The position numbers were made by a program, and so were the translations under genes. 64,000 nucleotides of DNA. Source: Leptospirales bacterium. GTDB lineage: Bacteria > Spirochaetota > Leptospiria > Leptospirales > Leptonemataceae. Below the pieces are notes generated by a model that was not told the DNA's origin, did not search any database, and saw only the letters and a program-made list of their open reading frames with translations. The stretch covers positions 49,610-113,609 of the forward strand of contig JAEUSB010000104.1 of the NCBI GenBank assembly GCA_016788865.1, written 5' to 3'. This document shows positions 25,697 to 35,105 of this stretch, piece by piece. The stretch's first letter is position 1. Each line of letters starts with the position of its first letter.

Positions 25697-27361
25697 CTAG
25701 ACACGCAAAAAAGGAAACTGTTTCAAATCTATTGAGTGGATTCGCGTATTGTCCAGAAAGAATTCTGAAAGCTCCTGAATCTGCTGCCTCAACTTCTTTT
25801 TATGGTCCGGGTCAATTAGCCCTTCCGCGGCACGAGCCCACATCAGGCGAGTCGTCTCCGGAGCCCAACGAGACAGTTGATCCTGATCAAAGTGTGGACA
25901 GAAATGAAATGGATGGCAATTCGCGATACAAAAATAGAAGAATGCCACGACCTTGGCTCTACGGATTGCCTCCGCATCCAGACGAGGTGCATCCTTGAGT
26001 GCCTGGAGCTCGCGTGCGTATTCCGTTGCGGTGCGCGGCTCGCGGGTAAATCCAAAGCCACTGTAGGGACCTTCGCCGCCAAGCAGACAGGGAATGCCAA
26101 ACGTGGCAAATTCCAACCCCGGAGTCCCAACGCCAGTAACGATTGCGTGAGCAATGTGCCGAAGCGATCCAGTGTTAAGCTTTGTATCAGCGTTCAGGAA
26201 TCGGATGTTAGGAGAATTCTCGTACGGTTTCATGTAAACGTCGAGATCCAGGTCAAAAGTTCGATAGTACCTTTGCGTGGGATGCTCTTTTACAATCCAA
26301 TTCACGTCCTTTAAATCCTGGACGATTGCAAGCGTCTGCTCAAACCACTCAAAGTAATCCCGGTAAATCATGTGACGCGGATAATTCCAATGCGGATAAT
26401 CGTTAAACGCGTGCAGCATCAAGAAGACTAGAGGTTTCTTACTATCCAGCTTGTAATCGGCGCAGAATTCAGTGCGGTCATCGTAAACTTTGCGGTCCTT
26501 GCTGAACGCTAGCTTTGCATCGAGACGAAAGAGTTTACCGCCAAACCGGCGATCGAGATAATCCTCTGCCATATGCACAATTGAGGCATCCGAATCAGCC
26601 AGCATTCGCTCGAAGTAGGTCATCGTTGGGGCTGCCGGATGCTCGGAGGGTTCGTCTTTATCACGATACTTGCGAATCATGATCTCACTCGAACCCATTC
26701 GATTCTGGATTTCTACATTCCTGGCCAGAAGCATTCGACCCAGCGTCCCCGGATACACACCCATGAGCTGACTGATGATAGCCGTTTCGATCTTATGCTT
26801 TGCGATTATTCTTTTGTATGTATAATAGATCATCAAGAGCTGGACAAGAGTTTCGCGGACCTGCGAAACCTCGCGAAGCGTCGCATAGCCCCGCGCCAGA
26901 AAGGAGTCGTATAGTATGTCCCCGTAAACGACACCATCAAGTTTCCAGGCAAGCACATCGTCAACGGTCTTCAGCGTCCGCATCGCTTTCCGGGCCGCGA
27001 GCCAACCTTTTGCCCTTGGGATCCAGTAGCCCACAGAATTAAGGCGCACAAATTTGCAGTCAGGGTAAGATTTAAGGATTCTGTTGATTGGTTCTCTTGT
27101 GCTGCTGTTTGTTAGGAATAGCATCTTCAGGCCCTTTGCCTGCGCACAAATCGCACCAGTGGCGGCATTCGCGAGCAAGATTGCCTCATGCTCAACAAAC
27201 TCGACGAGCACGAAGGCATCTCTGTTCTTGCCCTTCGACTCGTTCCAGAAATCCGTATTGGCCTTTACAAACGCCTGCTCTTCTGAGCTCAGGGGTGTCG
27301 CATTGAGAATAAGCTTCAGTTCACGCCAGAAGTAGCCCAGGATAGTACGAAGAAGTCTCAT
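25697..27361 (-). CDS. Large GT-B-like protein, capsule-synthesis type, uncharacterised
   Basis: 554 residues with no signal peptide and no clear membrane helix. The C-terminal half has the look of capsule polysaccharide glycosyltransferases of the KpsC/KpsS or CDP-glycerol transferase kind: WIVKEHPTQRYY, then VTGVGTPGLEFATFGIPCLLGGEGPYSGFGF, a donor-domain loop. The N-terminal half (LANAATGAICAQAKGLKMLF) fits an acceptor Rossmann domain. A glycosyltransferase is the most likely role. I could not place it in a named family. ATG at 27361 without an evident ribosome-binding site. Confidence 0.75.
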   Translation of the reverse strand: MRLLRTILGYFWRELKLILNATPLSSEEQAFVKANTDFWNESKGKNRDAFVLVEFVEHEAILLANAATGAICAQAKGLKMLFLTNSSTREPINRILKSYPDCKFVRLNSVGYWIPRAKGWLAARKAMRTLKTVDDVLAWKLDGVVYGDILYDSFLARGYATLREVSQVRETLVQLLMIYYTYKRIIAKHKIETAIISQLMGVYPGTLGRMLLARNVEIQNRMGSSEIMIRKYRDKDEPSEHPAAPTMTYFERMLADSDASIVHMAEDYLDRRFGGKLFRLDAKLAFSKDRKVYDDRTEFCADYKLDSKKPLVFLMLHAFNDYPHWNYPRHMIYRDYFEWFEQTLAIVQDLKDVNWIVKEHPTQRYYRTFDLDLDVYMKPYENSPNIRFLNADTKLNTGSLRHIAHAIVTGVGTPGLEFATFGIPCLLGGEGPYSGFGFTREPRTATEYARELQALKDAPRLDAEAIRRAKVVAFFYFCIANCHPFHFCPHFDQDQLSRWAPETTRLMWARAAEGLIDPDHKKKLRQQIQELSEFFLDNTRIHSIDLKQFPFLRV

Positions 27362-27382
27362 TGATTGTGCAGCCTTGTATTC

Positions 27383-27946
27383 TTATTTGAATTTTGCGTA
27401 GAACTCATCTCGAAGTACACCGTACTCCACAAGATCGTGGCGTGTGCCTTCTTTGAGGACGGCCTGTCTGCGGTTTCCTTCCTGCCGCATTCCAAGATAC
27501 TCAGCGAGTTTGCGCATCCCCTGATTGTCCGCCCGGGTTGCACACTCAATCCGATGCAGGTTCAGACTTTCAAAACCATGCCTGCACAGGAGGCTGGCCG
27601 CTTCTTTGCTGAGGCCTTTGTTCCAGTGTGGCTTTGAACCAATCATGATTGTCAATTCCGCCGTTCCGTGGAGCAAATTGATCCGATCGAGCGCAATGTT
27701 TCCAATATGAACGTTATCTGATCGACTTACGATTGCAAGAACGAGCGCATCGCGACGATTCCGCAATCCTGCTACGTAATCCTTTGCTGCTTCGCGATCG
27801 TAGGGCAATACATGATGCGAATTGAACTTCGAAACCTCCGGATCATTCAGCCATTCCGGATAACTCCCTTCGCAGTCAGAGACATCCAGGATCCGCAGGA
27901 TTAGGCGCTCTCCAGTTAAAAAAGGTATTGGTGTTCCCAAGCTCAT
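27383..27946 (-). CDS. GNAT-family N-acetyltransferase (RimJ/RimL-like)
   Basis: 187 residues. It has the opening TGERLILRILDVSDCEGSYPEWLNDPEV, an Arg/Trp-Leu-Asn-Asp pattern common to GNAT enzymes of glycan loci. IGSKPHWNKGLSKEAASLL is the acetyl-CoA-binding region, though the Q/R-x-x-G-x-G/A loop is altered. It may acetylate the 4-amino group of an amino sugar. It is a candidate to fill the missing PseH step of pseudaminic-acid synthesis, or to act on products of the nearby DegT enzymes. Overlaps the upstream oxidoreductase as ATGA. Confidence 0.82.
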   Translation of the reverse strand: MSLGTPIPFLTGERLILRILDVSDCEGSYPEWLNDPEVSKFNSHHVLPYDREAAKDYVAGLRNRRDALVLAIVSRSDNVHIGNIALDRINLLHGTAELTIMIGSKPHWNKGLSKEAASLLCRHGFESLNLHRIECATRADNQGMRKLAEYLGMRQEGNRRQAVLKEGTRHDLVEYGVLRDEFYAKFK

Positions 27947-28947
27947 GCCTCCGCGACTTTGCTTTGCGAGTACAGACTAAAGATTCCGGAGATGACACGT
28001 TCTGTGGCGAGCGCGCTGCGCCCGGAACTCGCGGTACTACCGCCGTTCAAAATTGCATTCGCAAGATCGGAATATACCCGGTAGAATGCGTCTCCAACGC
28101 TACTTTCTATTTGCATTGGCTTGTCCGAGATAAGTTCATTGACCCCGGTCATTCCCCTGTTTGGACCCGTGGAATAGTGCAGATTGATCAATCCCTCGTT
28201 CACAATGGACAGCCTTCCTGTAGTGCCAAAGATTTCGATCGAGTTTTCGCGATATTGAGTGAAATCGACACAGTGAAAGGCAACAGGAACTCGATCACCG
28301 GCTTCCAGGCTGAAAAGCAAATTCAAATCTCCAGCAACAGGCCCCTGGTTCCAGGTTGCCCCTGGATTGATCTGAAAGGAACTAATCTCTCCGATCAGCA
28401 TTCGCACCAGGTCAATCATGTGACTTCCGTTGTTCAGCAGTCCGTTCCCGTACACAACGTGTACGGCCTGCGGCTTACCGACGAGTTGCGTTAGACGGCC
28501 GCCTGCAAGCTCACGCAGAAATCGATCAGATCGTCGCCAGTAGTTTACCTGCGTTACAATGTTGCGATCTTCGCATTCCTTTACGAGCGATTCGGCTTCC
28601 TCATAGTTCTCCGCCATGGGTTTCTCAAGAATTACACCCTTGATCCCCTTCAGCTTGCGGACAATACCCAGGCGATTGGAAGGTGTAGCCAGGACGGCGA
28701 CATCAAATGTGACGTTAGCCGGAATATCATCGACAGATTCATAGATACGCGTGCAGCCCCACTCCTTTGCAAATGCTCTGGCCTCCGGCGACGGATCCAC
28801 GGCCGCGTCCCAAGCAAACGCCGGATGCGCGCGAAGTACCTGCGCATGCGTTGCGTACTGATAATGTTGATTCATTTTTTCATCGCGACTATAGCCCGCA
28901 GCGACTTTGCCGAATCCGACTATAATGGTGGCAAGCTTATCCGACAC
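27943..28947 (-). CDS. Gfo/Idh/MocA family NAD(P)-dependent oxidoreductase
   Basis: 334 residues. The dinucleotide site is IIVGFGKVAAGYSRD, with E-K-P at VILEKPMAENYEEAE near residue 110. VTQVNYWRRSDRFLRELAG begins the substrate domain. It probably oxidises or reduces a sugar ring position; with the adjacent DegT aminotransferase (30017-31291) and the GNAT it could form a dehydrogenase, aminotransferase, acetyltransferase series for a 3-acetamido sugar. The GTG start at 28947 overlaps the upstream gene by 11 bases. Confidence 0.86.
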   Translation of the reverse strand: MSDKLATIIVGFGKVAAGYSRDEKMNQHYQYATHAQVLRAHPAFAWDAAVDPSPEARAFAKEWGCTRIYESVDDIPANVTFDVAVLATPSNRLGIVRKLKGIKGVILEKPMAENYEEAESLVKECEDRNIVTQVNYWRRSDRFLRELAGGRLTQLVGKPQAVHVVYGNGLLNNGSHMIDLVRMLIGEISSFQINPGATWNQGPVAGDLNLLFSLEAGDRVPVAFHCVDFTQYRENSIEIFGTTGRLSIVNEGLINLHYSTGPNRGMTGVNELISDKPMQIESSVGDAFYRVYSDLANAILNGGSTASSGRSALATERVISGIFSLYSQSKVAEA

Positions 28948-30013
28948 GAGCTATTTCCGTAAGGGCATTGACTACGCGATCCGTGGCAGGCACAGAGTGC
29001 TCGCCTTGCACGAAATTCCGGGCAAATGAATGCGGGCCAAGGGCCTTCACATATTTCAACAGGTTGTCGCGGTTGCTGATTACGGGAACAGAAATGTCGT
29101 CGAGCGCCGAAGCCCAGCTCCGTTCCTGGGGATTCGGCAGGATCGACAGGGAAGGCACACCCATAACTATACTCTCCTGCAGGAGCATCGATGTTAGGCC
29201 TGCGACCAGGTCGGAGGCAAGAACCGACTCAACCGCGTTTCCACCCTGGATCACCAGGTCCAGTTCGCCAAGATACTGCGAATAGTCCTCGCGAAAATCC
29301 TTAGGGTGAATTCGCATCACAAGATACAGGGGAAGGCTGCTCTGACGAAACGCATCAATGAATTCCTCAAGAGCAATTTCCGTTCTGCCATCTGCCTGTC
29401 CCCGACCGAACATCTGATAGCCACTTCGACGCTTGTACTCAGGTGCCAGGATTCTGCGCGACCCTTCCGCAATAAACATGACCACCGGCCTGTCTGCAGC
29501 CCCAGGGAACAAATCTTTGCGCAAACGTTGCCGGGAAGAAGGTGTCTGGCTCTGCGCGATATTCCTTATCGAATCAAAATGCGGATAACCCGTCACAAAG
29601 ATCTTTTGGTCTGGAAACCCAAGGGCAATAAAGCTCTCTCTTGTCTTATCGTCGGGCACAAGGAGCCAATCTGGCGCGTGCTGAAGTGGCTGATCGGTGT
29701 TCCCGGAGAATCGCCGCTCAGCATTCATCCTTGCGTCAACAAATGCAACTGTTTGAATGCCCCGTTTGCGCGCCTCAGTAAGACAGCCGAGCGTGAAGGA
29801 TTGGCGGTTCTCCGTTGTACCTACAACCAGTATTCTGGGAGCGATTTGCGTCAATAGACCTTCCGGAGTCTGAGCTTGAACCGATCGGGCTTCGGGTAAC
29901 ACGTCAAGCGCGAGACCAGAAGCCATGAGCGCCGCTCCAGGCAACCGTCCGTAAACGTTTCGAATAAAGTTAGCCGGTCCGGGATCCTCGACGAGAATGA
30001 GGAACTCAGCCAT
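28937..30013 (-). CDS. GT-B-fold glycosyltransferase-like protein, uncharacterised
   Basis: 358 residues, no named family recognised. Alternating strands and helices, with a central turn KIFVTGYPHFDSIRNIA that resembles the domain linker of GT-B enzymes and UDP-GlcNAc 2-epimerases. LVMRIHPKDF and DLVAGLTSMLLQESIVMGVPSLSIL match the donor-binding half of CDP-glycerol transferase-like proteins. It starts three bases after the DegT gene and overlaps the next by eleven. Probably a glycosyltransferase of this locus. Confidence 0.72.
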   Translation of the reverse strand: MAEFLILVEDPGPANFIRNVYGRLPGAALMASGLALDVLPEARSVQAQTPEGLLTQIAPRILVVGTTENRQSFTLGCLTEARKRGIQTVAFVDARMNAERRFSGNTDQPLQHAPDWLLVPDDKTRESFIALGFPDQKIFVTGYPHFDSIRNIAQSQTPSSRQRLRKDLFPGAADRPVVMFIAEGSRRILAPEYKRRSGYQMFGRGQADGRTEIALEEFIDAFRQSSLPLYLVMRIHPKDFREDYSQYLGELDLVIQGGNAVESVLASDLVAGLTSMLLQESIVMGVPSLSILPNPQERSWASALDDISVPVISNRDNLLKYVKALGPHSFARNFVQGEHSVPATDRVVNALTEIARVG

Positions 30014-30016
30014 GGG

Positions 30017-31291
30017 CTAGAGATCCTTCAATGAAGGCAGGTGATCCCAGACTTTTCGAAATGCCGCAGCCACACGATCGATCGTTTCATCGTCGTAGAC
30101 GTATTTGCAAAACTCCATCTTAAGCACAGTTGACTCATGTGCTCGCTCCGCCTGCGGACAGATGCCCTTGTCATAACTGACCGTACCGCGATACAGCCCA
30201 CCCGTCCAGGGGAAGCCAGCCGATCCATACGCAATACGCTTCTGGTACATTGGCAGTAAATGCAGGTTCAAGTAACCGGCGGAAATATCCACGCCCTCTG
30301 CATTCAATGCTTCGATCAGTCGACTGCGTGAGACTCCCGTTACACTTGAATCATATTGCATCGCGTAAACATAGTAGACATGCGATGATCCAGGTCTTAC
30401 AAAAGGCGGCTTTAATCCTGGAAGATCGCGCAAAGCGCTGGTTAGTCGCTCTGCTGCCACCATCCGGCTCTTGACCAGCCCGGACAATTTCAGCAGCTGT
30501 TCACGAGCAATCGCGGCCTCCACTTCCGTCATGCGGAAATTGAATCCAATCATATTGGTGAGGAGCGAGACTCCCTTGTCGGCCACTACGGACTCGGCAT
30601 GGTTCCGAATGAGCTGAATTCTCTCTGCAATCTCTGCGTTGTCCGTGACAACAACTCCGCCCTCTCCGGTATGAATGTGCTTATGGTAGTTAAGACTGAA
30701 GACTCCAGCATCGGCAACCGTACCCACAAACTTGCCGGCATACATTGCGCCTGGCGCCTGCGCGCAGTCCTCGATGACTCGAATGCCTTTGCCCCTGGCT
30801 ATCTCCATGATTTCGCTAAGTCTTGCCGGATGACCAAAAAGGTCCGTCACAACAATGGCTCGCGTAAGCGGTGTTATGCGAGCGGCTACGGAAGCAGGAT
30901 CCAGATTAAACGTTTCAAGTTCAATATCTGCAAAGACCGGAATTGCATTCCATACCAGAATCGCGGTTGCGGAAGCGGACATGGTCCAGGGACTAACGAT
31001 TACCTCATCCCCCGGCTCAAGATTCAGCGCGCCTAGCGCCGCCATGAGGCCGGATGTATTCGAGTTCACAGCAATTGCATTTCCGGATTTGAAATAGGAA
31101 GCCCACTCAGACTCAAGCGCGCGAACGTTTGGACCGCCATAGAAATCCGGATCCCAGCAACCCACATACTGAGAAAGGTTACCCGATTCGACAACCCGCA
31201 CAGCAGCCTTCACTTCCTCCGGACCAATCGACGTATATCGACGTGGAGGCGTTGCGATAGTTGGAGATCCTCCAAAAAGTGCCAGACTCAT
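30017..31291 (-). CDS. DegT/DnrJ/EryC1 aminotransferase
   Basis: 424 residues, longer than average for the family. VIEDCAQAPGAMYAG and the PLP lysine in SLNYHKHIHTGEGGV are clear. The K-H-I-H-T-G-E-G-G form is distinct from the three other DegT proteins in the window and resembles members of long DegT subgroups such as keto-aminosugar transaminases in O-antigen loci. The ATG overlaps the upstream methyltransferase stop (ATGA). Substrate not determinable. Confidence 0.86.
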   Translation of the reverse strand: MSLALFGGSPTIATPPRRYTSIGPEEVKAAVRVVESGNLSQYVGCWDPDFYGGPNVRALESEWASYFKSGNAIAVNSNTSGLMAALGALNLEPGDEVIVSPWTMSASATAILVWNAIPVFADIELETFNLDPASVAARITPLTRAIVVTDLFGHPARLSEIMEIARGKGIRVIEDCAQAPGAMYAGKFVGTVADAGVFSLNYHKHIHTGEGGVVVTDNAEIAERIQLIRNHAESVVADKGVSLLTNMIGFNFRMTEVEAAIAREQLLKLSGLVKSRMVAAERLTSALRDLPGLKPPFVRPGSSHVYYVYAMQYDSSVTGVSRSRLIEALNAEGVDISAGYLNLHLLPMYQKRIAYGSAGFPWTGGLYRGTVSYDKGICPQAERAHESTVLKMEFCKYVYDDETIDRVAAAFRKVWDHLPSLKDL

Positions 31292-31962
31292 ACAGCCTCC
31301 ACAAAGACGTAATTCTCATGAAAAGATTTCTTTAAAAGCGAAACGCCCATGCGCTTGCCACCGTCCACATCAGGATCGAGTTGCTTGGTTTCCACGTTTC
31401 CCGTCAACCGGGCAACGAGGTGATACAAGCCACTGGCAATGAAGATCGAATCGTATTGTTGCTTGAAGGTATAAACTTGCCCATCAGGGAGATGGCGATA
31501 CCCTACGCGCCCTGGAGTCTCCGGGGAAAAATCGCCCAGAATCAGATGTCCGCCATCCGCAAGTAACCGGTCAATCTCTGCAATGCTGCGCATCAGTGTG
31601 GATCGATCGATCCAGTGAAGAACGAAATTTACAATCACCAGATCAAAAGTCTTCTCAATGATTGGAATCGCGGCGGCTGTTGAGTGGATAAATTTGATCG
31701 CAGGGTATCGGCTTTGGCCGTCAGCGATAGCCTGGCTGGAAGGCTCAACACCCGTCACCTCGCAATTGCATCGCGTCCGGATTGCTTCGAGTCTGTAACC
31801 ATTTGCGGATCCGATTTCCAGTACAGAGGCCGGCCGGAGTTGATACATATCGAACAATTTCAATGGCAAATCGCGTTCGAGATGGCCGGTGTCGAGTACG
31901 GCTCGATTTCGTGTGAACCATTGATCCGATTCGGAGGTTGCAAATATTTGGTCCTGGCTCAT
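31288..31962 (-). CDS. Class I SAM-dependent methyltransferase
   Basis: 224 residues from ATG at 31962 (MSQDQIFATSESDQWF). This start gives an exact ATGA overlap with the pseF-like gene, while longer in-frame starts would add an implausible basic leader within pseF. The SAM motif is SVLEIGSANGYRL near residue 45; FDLVIVNFVLHWIDR and LLADGGHLILGDFSP follow. Located immediately behind the CMP-sugar synthetase, it could methylate the nonulosonic acid or its precursor. That link rests on position only. Confidence 0.85.
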   Translation of the reverse strand: MSQDQIFATSESDQWFTRNRAVLDTGHLERDLPLKLFDMYQLRPASVLEIGSANGYRLEAIRTRCNCEVTGVEPSSQAIADGQSRYPAIKFIHSTAAAIPIIEKTFDLVIVNFVLHWIDRSTLMRSIAEIDRLLADGGHLILGDFSPETPGRVGYRHLPDGQVYTFKQQYDSIFIASGLYHLVARLTGNVETKQLDPDVDGGKRMGVSLLKKSFHENYVFVEAV

Positions 31963-32648
31963 TGCTTTGCCTCGCGGCTTAAGAATTTTTCTTCCAGTCG
32001 TCGCCAGTCGGATTCTTGATCCACGTCGATAGCAATTCCCGATGGGACTTCCACGCCTGCACAAACTGCATCGAAAAACCTGTTATGCTTGATCAGCGCA
32101 CTGTGACGAATCATGTAGAAACAACCGGCATCCATAAAGTATTTGGGCATATCCTGTGTGCGCATGGCAAGTTGCGCCGGGAATACTGCGTTAATGATAC
32201 CACTTGCGTCTCGAGTCATCGCCAACGATGGATTGGGATCCATCTCGTGTACACTGAGCGCAGCGTCGGCTTTGCTTTCGCTGAAGACGGCAAGCGCCTG
32301 CTCATACGTTGATGCAGGTATCAGAGCGGACGTTGCAAGCACGAACAGAAATTGATCCTGATCCCTGGCCAGCTTTAGAAAACGTGGCACGTCCTCACGG
32401 ATGAGATCCAGGAATGAAGCCGTGTCATTTGACAATGCAGGAGAACGAAGTTCCAGGGTTTCTGCACCCGCATTTCTAACAATGGAGGCAATCTCTTCAT
32501 CGTCTGTAGAGACGCAGACCTTCTCAATGAAAGAAAGCGAACGCAACGTGTCGATCACGTGCACAATGACGGGTTTGCCACCGAGGAGCCGGACGTTCTT
32601 GCGTGGAATCCGCTTGGATCCACCACGCGCGGGAATGTATGCAATCAT
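31959..32648 (-). CDS. pseF: CMP-pseudaminic acid (acylneuraminate) cytidylyltransferase
   Basis: 229 residues. The CTP-binding start is IPARGGSKRIPRKN. AMRTQDMPKYFMDAGCFY matches the PseF subgroup rather than NeuA. It activates a nonulosonic acid with CTP to CMP-sugar for transfer. It lies four bases after pseI and is coupled to a methyltransferase. Length is normal. Pseudaminic versus legionaminic substrate is judged from the presence of PseB- and PseC-type enzymes in the same stretch. Confidence 0.88.
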   Translation of the reverse strand: MIAYIPARGGSKRIPRKNVRLLGGKPVIVHVIDTLRSLSFIEKVCVSTDDEEIASIVRNAGAETLELRSPALSNDTASFLDLIREDVPRFLKLARDQDQFLFVLATSALIPASTYEQALAVFSESKADAALSVHEMDPNPSLAMTRDASGIINAVFPAQLAMRTQDMPKYFMDAGCFYMIRHSALIKHNRFFDAVCAGVEVPSGIAIDVDQESDWRRLEEKFLSREAKQ

Positions 32649-32651
32649 CTC

Positions 32652-33713
32652 TTAGCCAATCAGATCCCAGGAGACCGGAGTACCCGCGGCAACCTTCTTG
32701 TTCACGCGACGCCCCAACAACAGATCGAATGCTTTGGGAGACAACCCACGCCCGGGTCGGATCGCGCGCATATTCGCCGCAGTCAGCACTTCTCCCTCTT
32801 CAATATCTTTCGCGATATACAAAGTCCTGCGAAACACGAGTGAATTCTCTTCATGTTTGGTTGGACCATAGAAAACAGTGCCGATTGACTCACGTGCTGT
32901 GCGCGATTCCACAACAAGAGATCGTAACTCGCCGGGCTCCATTGAGAACGCAGCATCAACTCCGCCGTCTGCCCGGCTCGTGGTGAAGTGCTTCTCAATC
33001 GCCACAGCACCAAGAGCGGCAGCACCAATCGCAGCGCCAATTCCCATTGTGTGGTCAGAAAGACCAACCGGGACATCAAACAGTTCGCTCATATGAGGAA
33101 TGACGGCAATGTTTGAATCGCGCGGATCGGCAGGATACTGGCTTGTGCATTTCAAAAGTATGAGGTCACGGCAACCAGCGGCCCGCGCAGTTGAAACTAT
33201 GTCTGCAATCTCGGAGAGTGTTGCCATTCCCGTGGAAACAATCAACGGTTTTCCCGTTGAGGCAACGCGACGGATCAAGGGAATATCAGTATTCTCAAAC
33301 GATGCAATCTTGTAGCAGGGCACGTTTAACGCTTCAAGAAAATCAACCGCGGTCGCATCGAATGGCGTGCTGAATCCAACCATTCCCAGCTTTTTGCATC
33401 TTTCAAAAATTTCTTTGTGCCAGGCCCAGGGCGTGTGCGCCTTCTCGTAGAGATCGTAGAGCGAATTACCAGCCCAGAGACTGGCTGGATCGTTGATAAA
33501 GAACTCTCCGTGCCTGAGATTCAAGGTCATTGTCTCAGCGGTATACGTTTGTATTTTTAGCGCATGCGCCCCGGCGGAGGCTGCCGCTTCAACAATTTCC
33601 AGTGCACGCTCAAGGGATCCATTGTGGTTCCCTGACATTTCAGCGATAATGAACGGTGGATTGTCCCCACCAATCTGAAACTTCTCTATTTTGATGATTG
33701 CTGATTTACTCAT
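32652..33713 (-). CDS. pseI: Pseudaminic acid synthase (NeuB family)
   Basis: 353 residues. IIAEMSGNHNGSLERALEIV and the SRADGGVDAAFSMEP motif are the PseI signatures. VSTGMATLSEI and GLSDHTMGIGAA are the NeuB-family core. Residues about 290-350 form the SAF (antifreeze-like) domain (IRPGRGLSPKAFDLLLGRR). It condenses phosphoenolpyruvate with a 2,4-diacetamido-2,4,6-trideoxy-L-altrose-type sugar. ATG is preceded by GGAGGATGAC. It is the key evidence that the polysaccharide contains a nonulosonic acid. Confidence 0.93.
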   Translation of the reverse strand: MSKSAIIKIEKFQIGGDNPPFIIAEMSGNHNGSLERALEIVEAAASAGAHALKIQTYTAETMTLNLRHGEFFINDPASLWAGNSLYDLYEKAHTPWAWHKEIFERCKKLGMVGFSTPFDATAVDFLEALNVPCYKIASFENTDIPLIRRVASTGKPLIVSTGMATLSEIADIVSTARAAGCRDLILLKCTSQYPADPRDSNIAVIPHMSELFDVPVGLSDHTMGIGAAIGAAALGAVAIEKHFTTSRADGGVDAAFSMEPGELRSLVVESRTARESIGTVFYGPTKHEENSLVFRRTLYIAKDIEEGEVLTAANMRAIRPGRGLSPKAFDLLLGRRVNKKVAAGTPVSWDLIG

Positions 33714-33736
33714 GTCATCCTCCGCGACCGTACAGC

Positions 33737-34474
33737 TTACTTCCCAGGAATTTCTGCCAGGGATTTCGCCTGGAGTAAGGCCCGACTAACGTTATGCATC
33801 GGTTCGTTGGCCGATAATTTGCGACAGAACTGATCTATTTCAGTTGTTTCAATCCAGCGAATCTCAGAATATTCGTTCAATTGCGGTGATTTCGAAGGTT
33901 TGTCGCCCGTCGATAATTCCGCTTCGATGCCAATATCGATTGTGTGAATTTCCGGATCGTGCACAAACAGAAACGGCTGCCAGTGCATTACCCGGGCACG
34001 AGAGACTCCCAGTTCTTCCTCTAGTTCTTCAAAGAATTGTTCTTCCATCCGGACTAAACCGTCCGATCCGATGCAGGTAGGTGTTATGGATCCAGATGGA
34101 ATAAGCTCCCATTCACCCGGGGATGCTGTCACCTGGGCGGAGCGCTTTCCAAAGGCCAAGCTACTTCCGCTGTAAACGAGACCACTTACAGCCAGCGACT
34201 CTATCCTCAGTTCCTCGTAGAGTTCCGGTTTGCGAATCTGCGCGAGAAATGAACTGTAGGTAACCGTCCGAACCTGCATCTCGGATTCAGTTAAACCGGC
34301 AAACGCCAGCAGCTTGCCATCAAAAATTGAATCGCCTCGTTTCGTCTTTTCCTTCTGCCAGATGGAATCGATCTCCGCCTGGATCGATTTCGAAACAGTA
34401 TCGCCCTGAACAACCCAGCGTATCTTAAAATCGCTGGAGAGGGGCTTAACTATTAGTTCTTGCAAGCCATTCAC
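33737..34474 (-). CDS. Nudix-like hydrolase with degenerate Nudix box
   Basis: 245 residues: about 110 N-terminal residues of unknown type, then a Nudix-like domain. SGLVYSGSSLAFGKRS gives the opening strands, and MEEQFFEELEEELGV aligns with the Nudix helix R-E-x2-E-E-x-G-U. The leading Glu and the Arg are replaced, but three metal-binding glutamates remain possible. Nudix enzymes split nucleoside-diphosphate sugars into a nucleotide and sugar-1-phosphate. Adjacent HAD phosphatase (29-bp overlap) and pseI suggest release of the free sugar for PseI. Identification is moderate; role is inference. Confidence 0.65.
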   Translation of the reverse strand: MNGLQELIVKPLSSDFKIRWVVQGDTVSKSIQAEIDSIWQKEKTKRGDSIFDGKLLAFAGLTESEMQVRTVTYSSFLAQIRKPELYEELRIESLAVSGLVYSGSSLAFGKRSAQVTASPGEWELIPSGSITPTCIGSDGLVRMEEQFFEELEEELGVSRARVMHWQPFLFVHDPEIHTIDIGIEAELSTGDKPSKSPQLNEYSEIRWIETTEIDQFCRKLSANEPMHNVSRALLQAKSLAEIPGK

Positions 34475-35096
34475 TCACTTCGCGCAGTTCACGCACGGCG
34501 ATGACCCCGGAAGGTAGCGGAGGCATTTTGGTTTCAACCGAATGCGGGGAAAAACCAAATACGGTTAGGCCCGCAGCAAGACCTGAGGTAATTCCGGAAA
34601 GCGAATCCTCGATACAGATTGACTGCGATGCCTGGCATTCCGTCTGCCGAATTGCGGTAAGGTACGGCTCTGGATCAGGTTTTCCGGCGGTCACCATCTC
34701 TCCGCCAATCACACAGGAAATCAGGTCGGCAATCTTGTTTGCTTCGAGCCAATTGCGGCAGAGCCGAGAATTGTTCGAGGTAACCACGGCGCATTTCCAA
34801 CCGGAAGCTTGGGCCAGGTTCAGAAGCTCGGTTGCTCCATTGATTGGTTTCACTTCGCTGTATGCTGAATCAAGTAGGCTCCAGTAGATCGAGAGCAATT
34901 CATCGACTGATTCCTCCAAACCATGCTTTTCCTTGAGAAGCGAAACAACAGTCTGCAGCGGCGGTCCATTCAGCGAGTTGAACTCTTCTTCCGAACTCGG
35001 TTTGTTAAACCGTTTCAGAAAAGCAGCATACGCTTCGCGCATTACGCCAAGACTATCGGCGAGCGTACCATCTAGATCGATAAAAAGTCCCCGCAT
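34446..35096 (-). CDS. HAD-superfamily phosphatase (phosphoglycolate-phosphatase-like)
   Basis: 216 residues. Motif I is FIDLDGTLADS (Asp7/Asp9), motif II VVTSNNS, the lysine motif GKPDPEPYL, and motif III CIEDSLSG: all four HAD motifs are intact, with a helical cap between I and II. Small-molecule phosphatase. Overlapping the Nudix-like gene by 29 bp, it could remove phosphate from an amino-sugar 1-phosphate or from a nonulosonic acid 9-phosphate. The first fits this locus better because PseI-type enzymes use unphosphorylated sugar. Confidence 0.85.
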   Translation of the reverse strand: MRGLFIDLDGTLADSLGVMREAYAAFLKRFNKPSSEEEFNSLNGPPLQTVVSLLKEKHGLEESVDELLSIYWSLLDSAYSEVKPINGATELLNLAQASGWKCAVVTSNNSRLCRNWLEANKIADLISCVIGGEMVTAGKPDPEPYLTAIRQTECQASQSICIEDSLSGITSGLAAGLTVFGFSPHSVETKMPPLPSGVIAVRELREVSEWLARTNS

Positions 35097-35105
35097 TGCC
35101 CCGTA

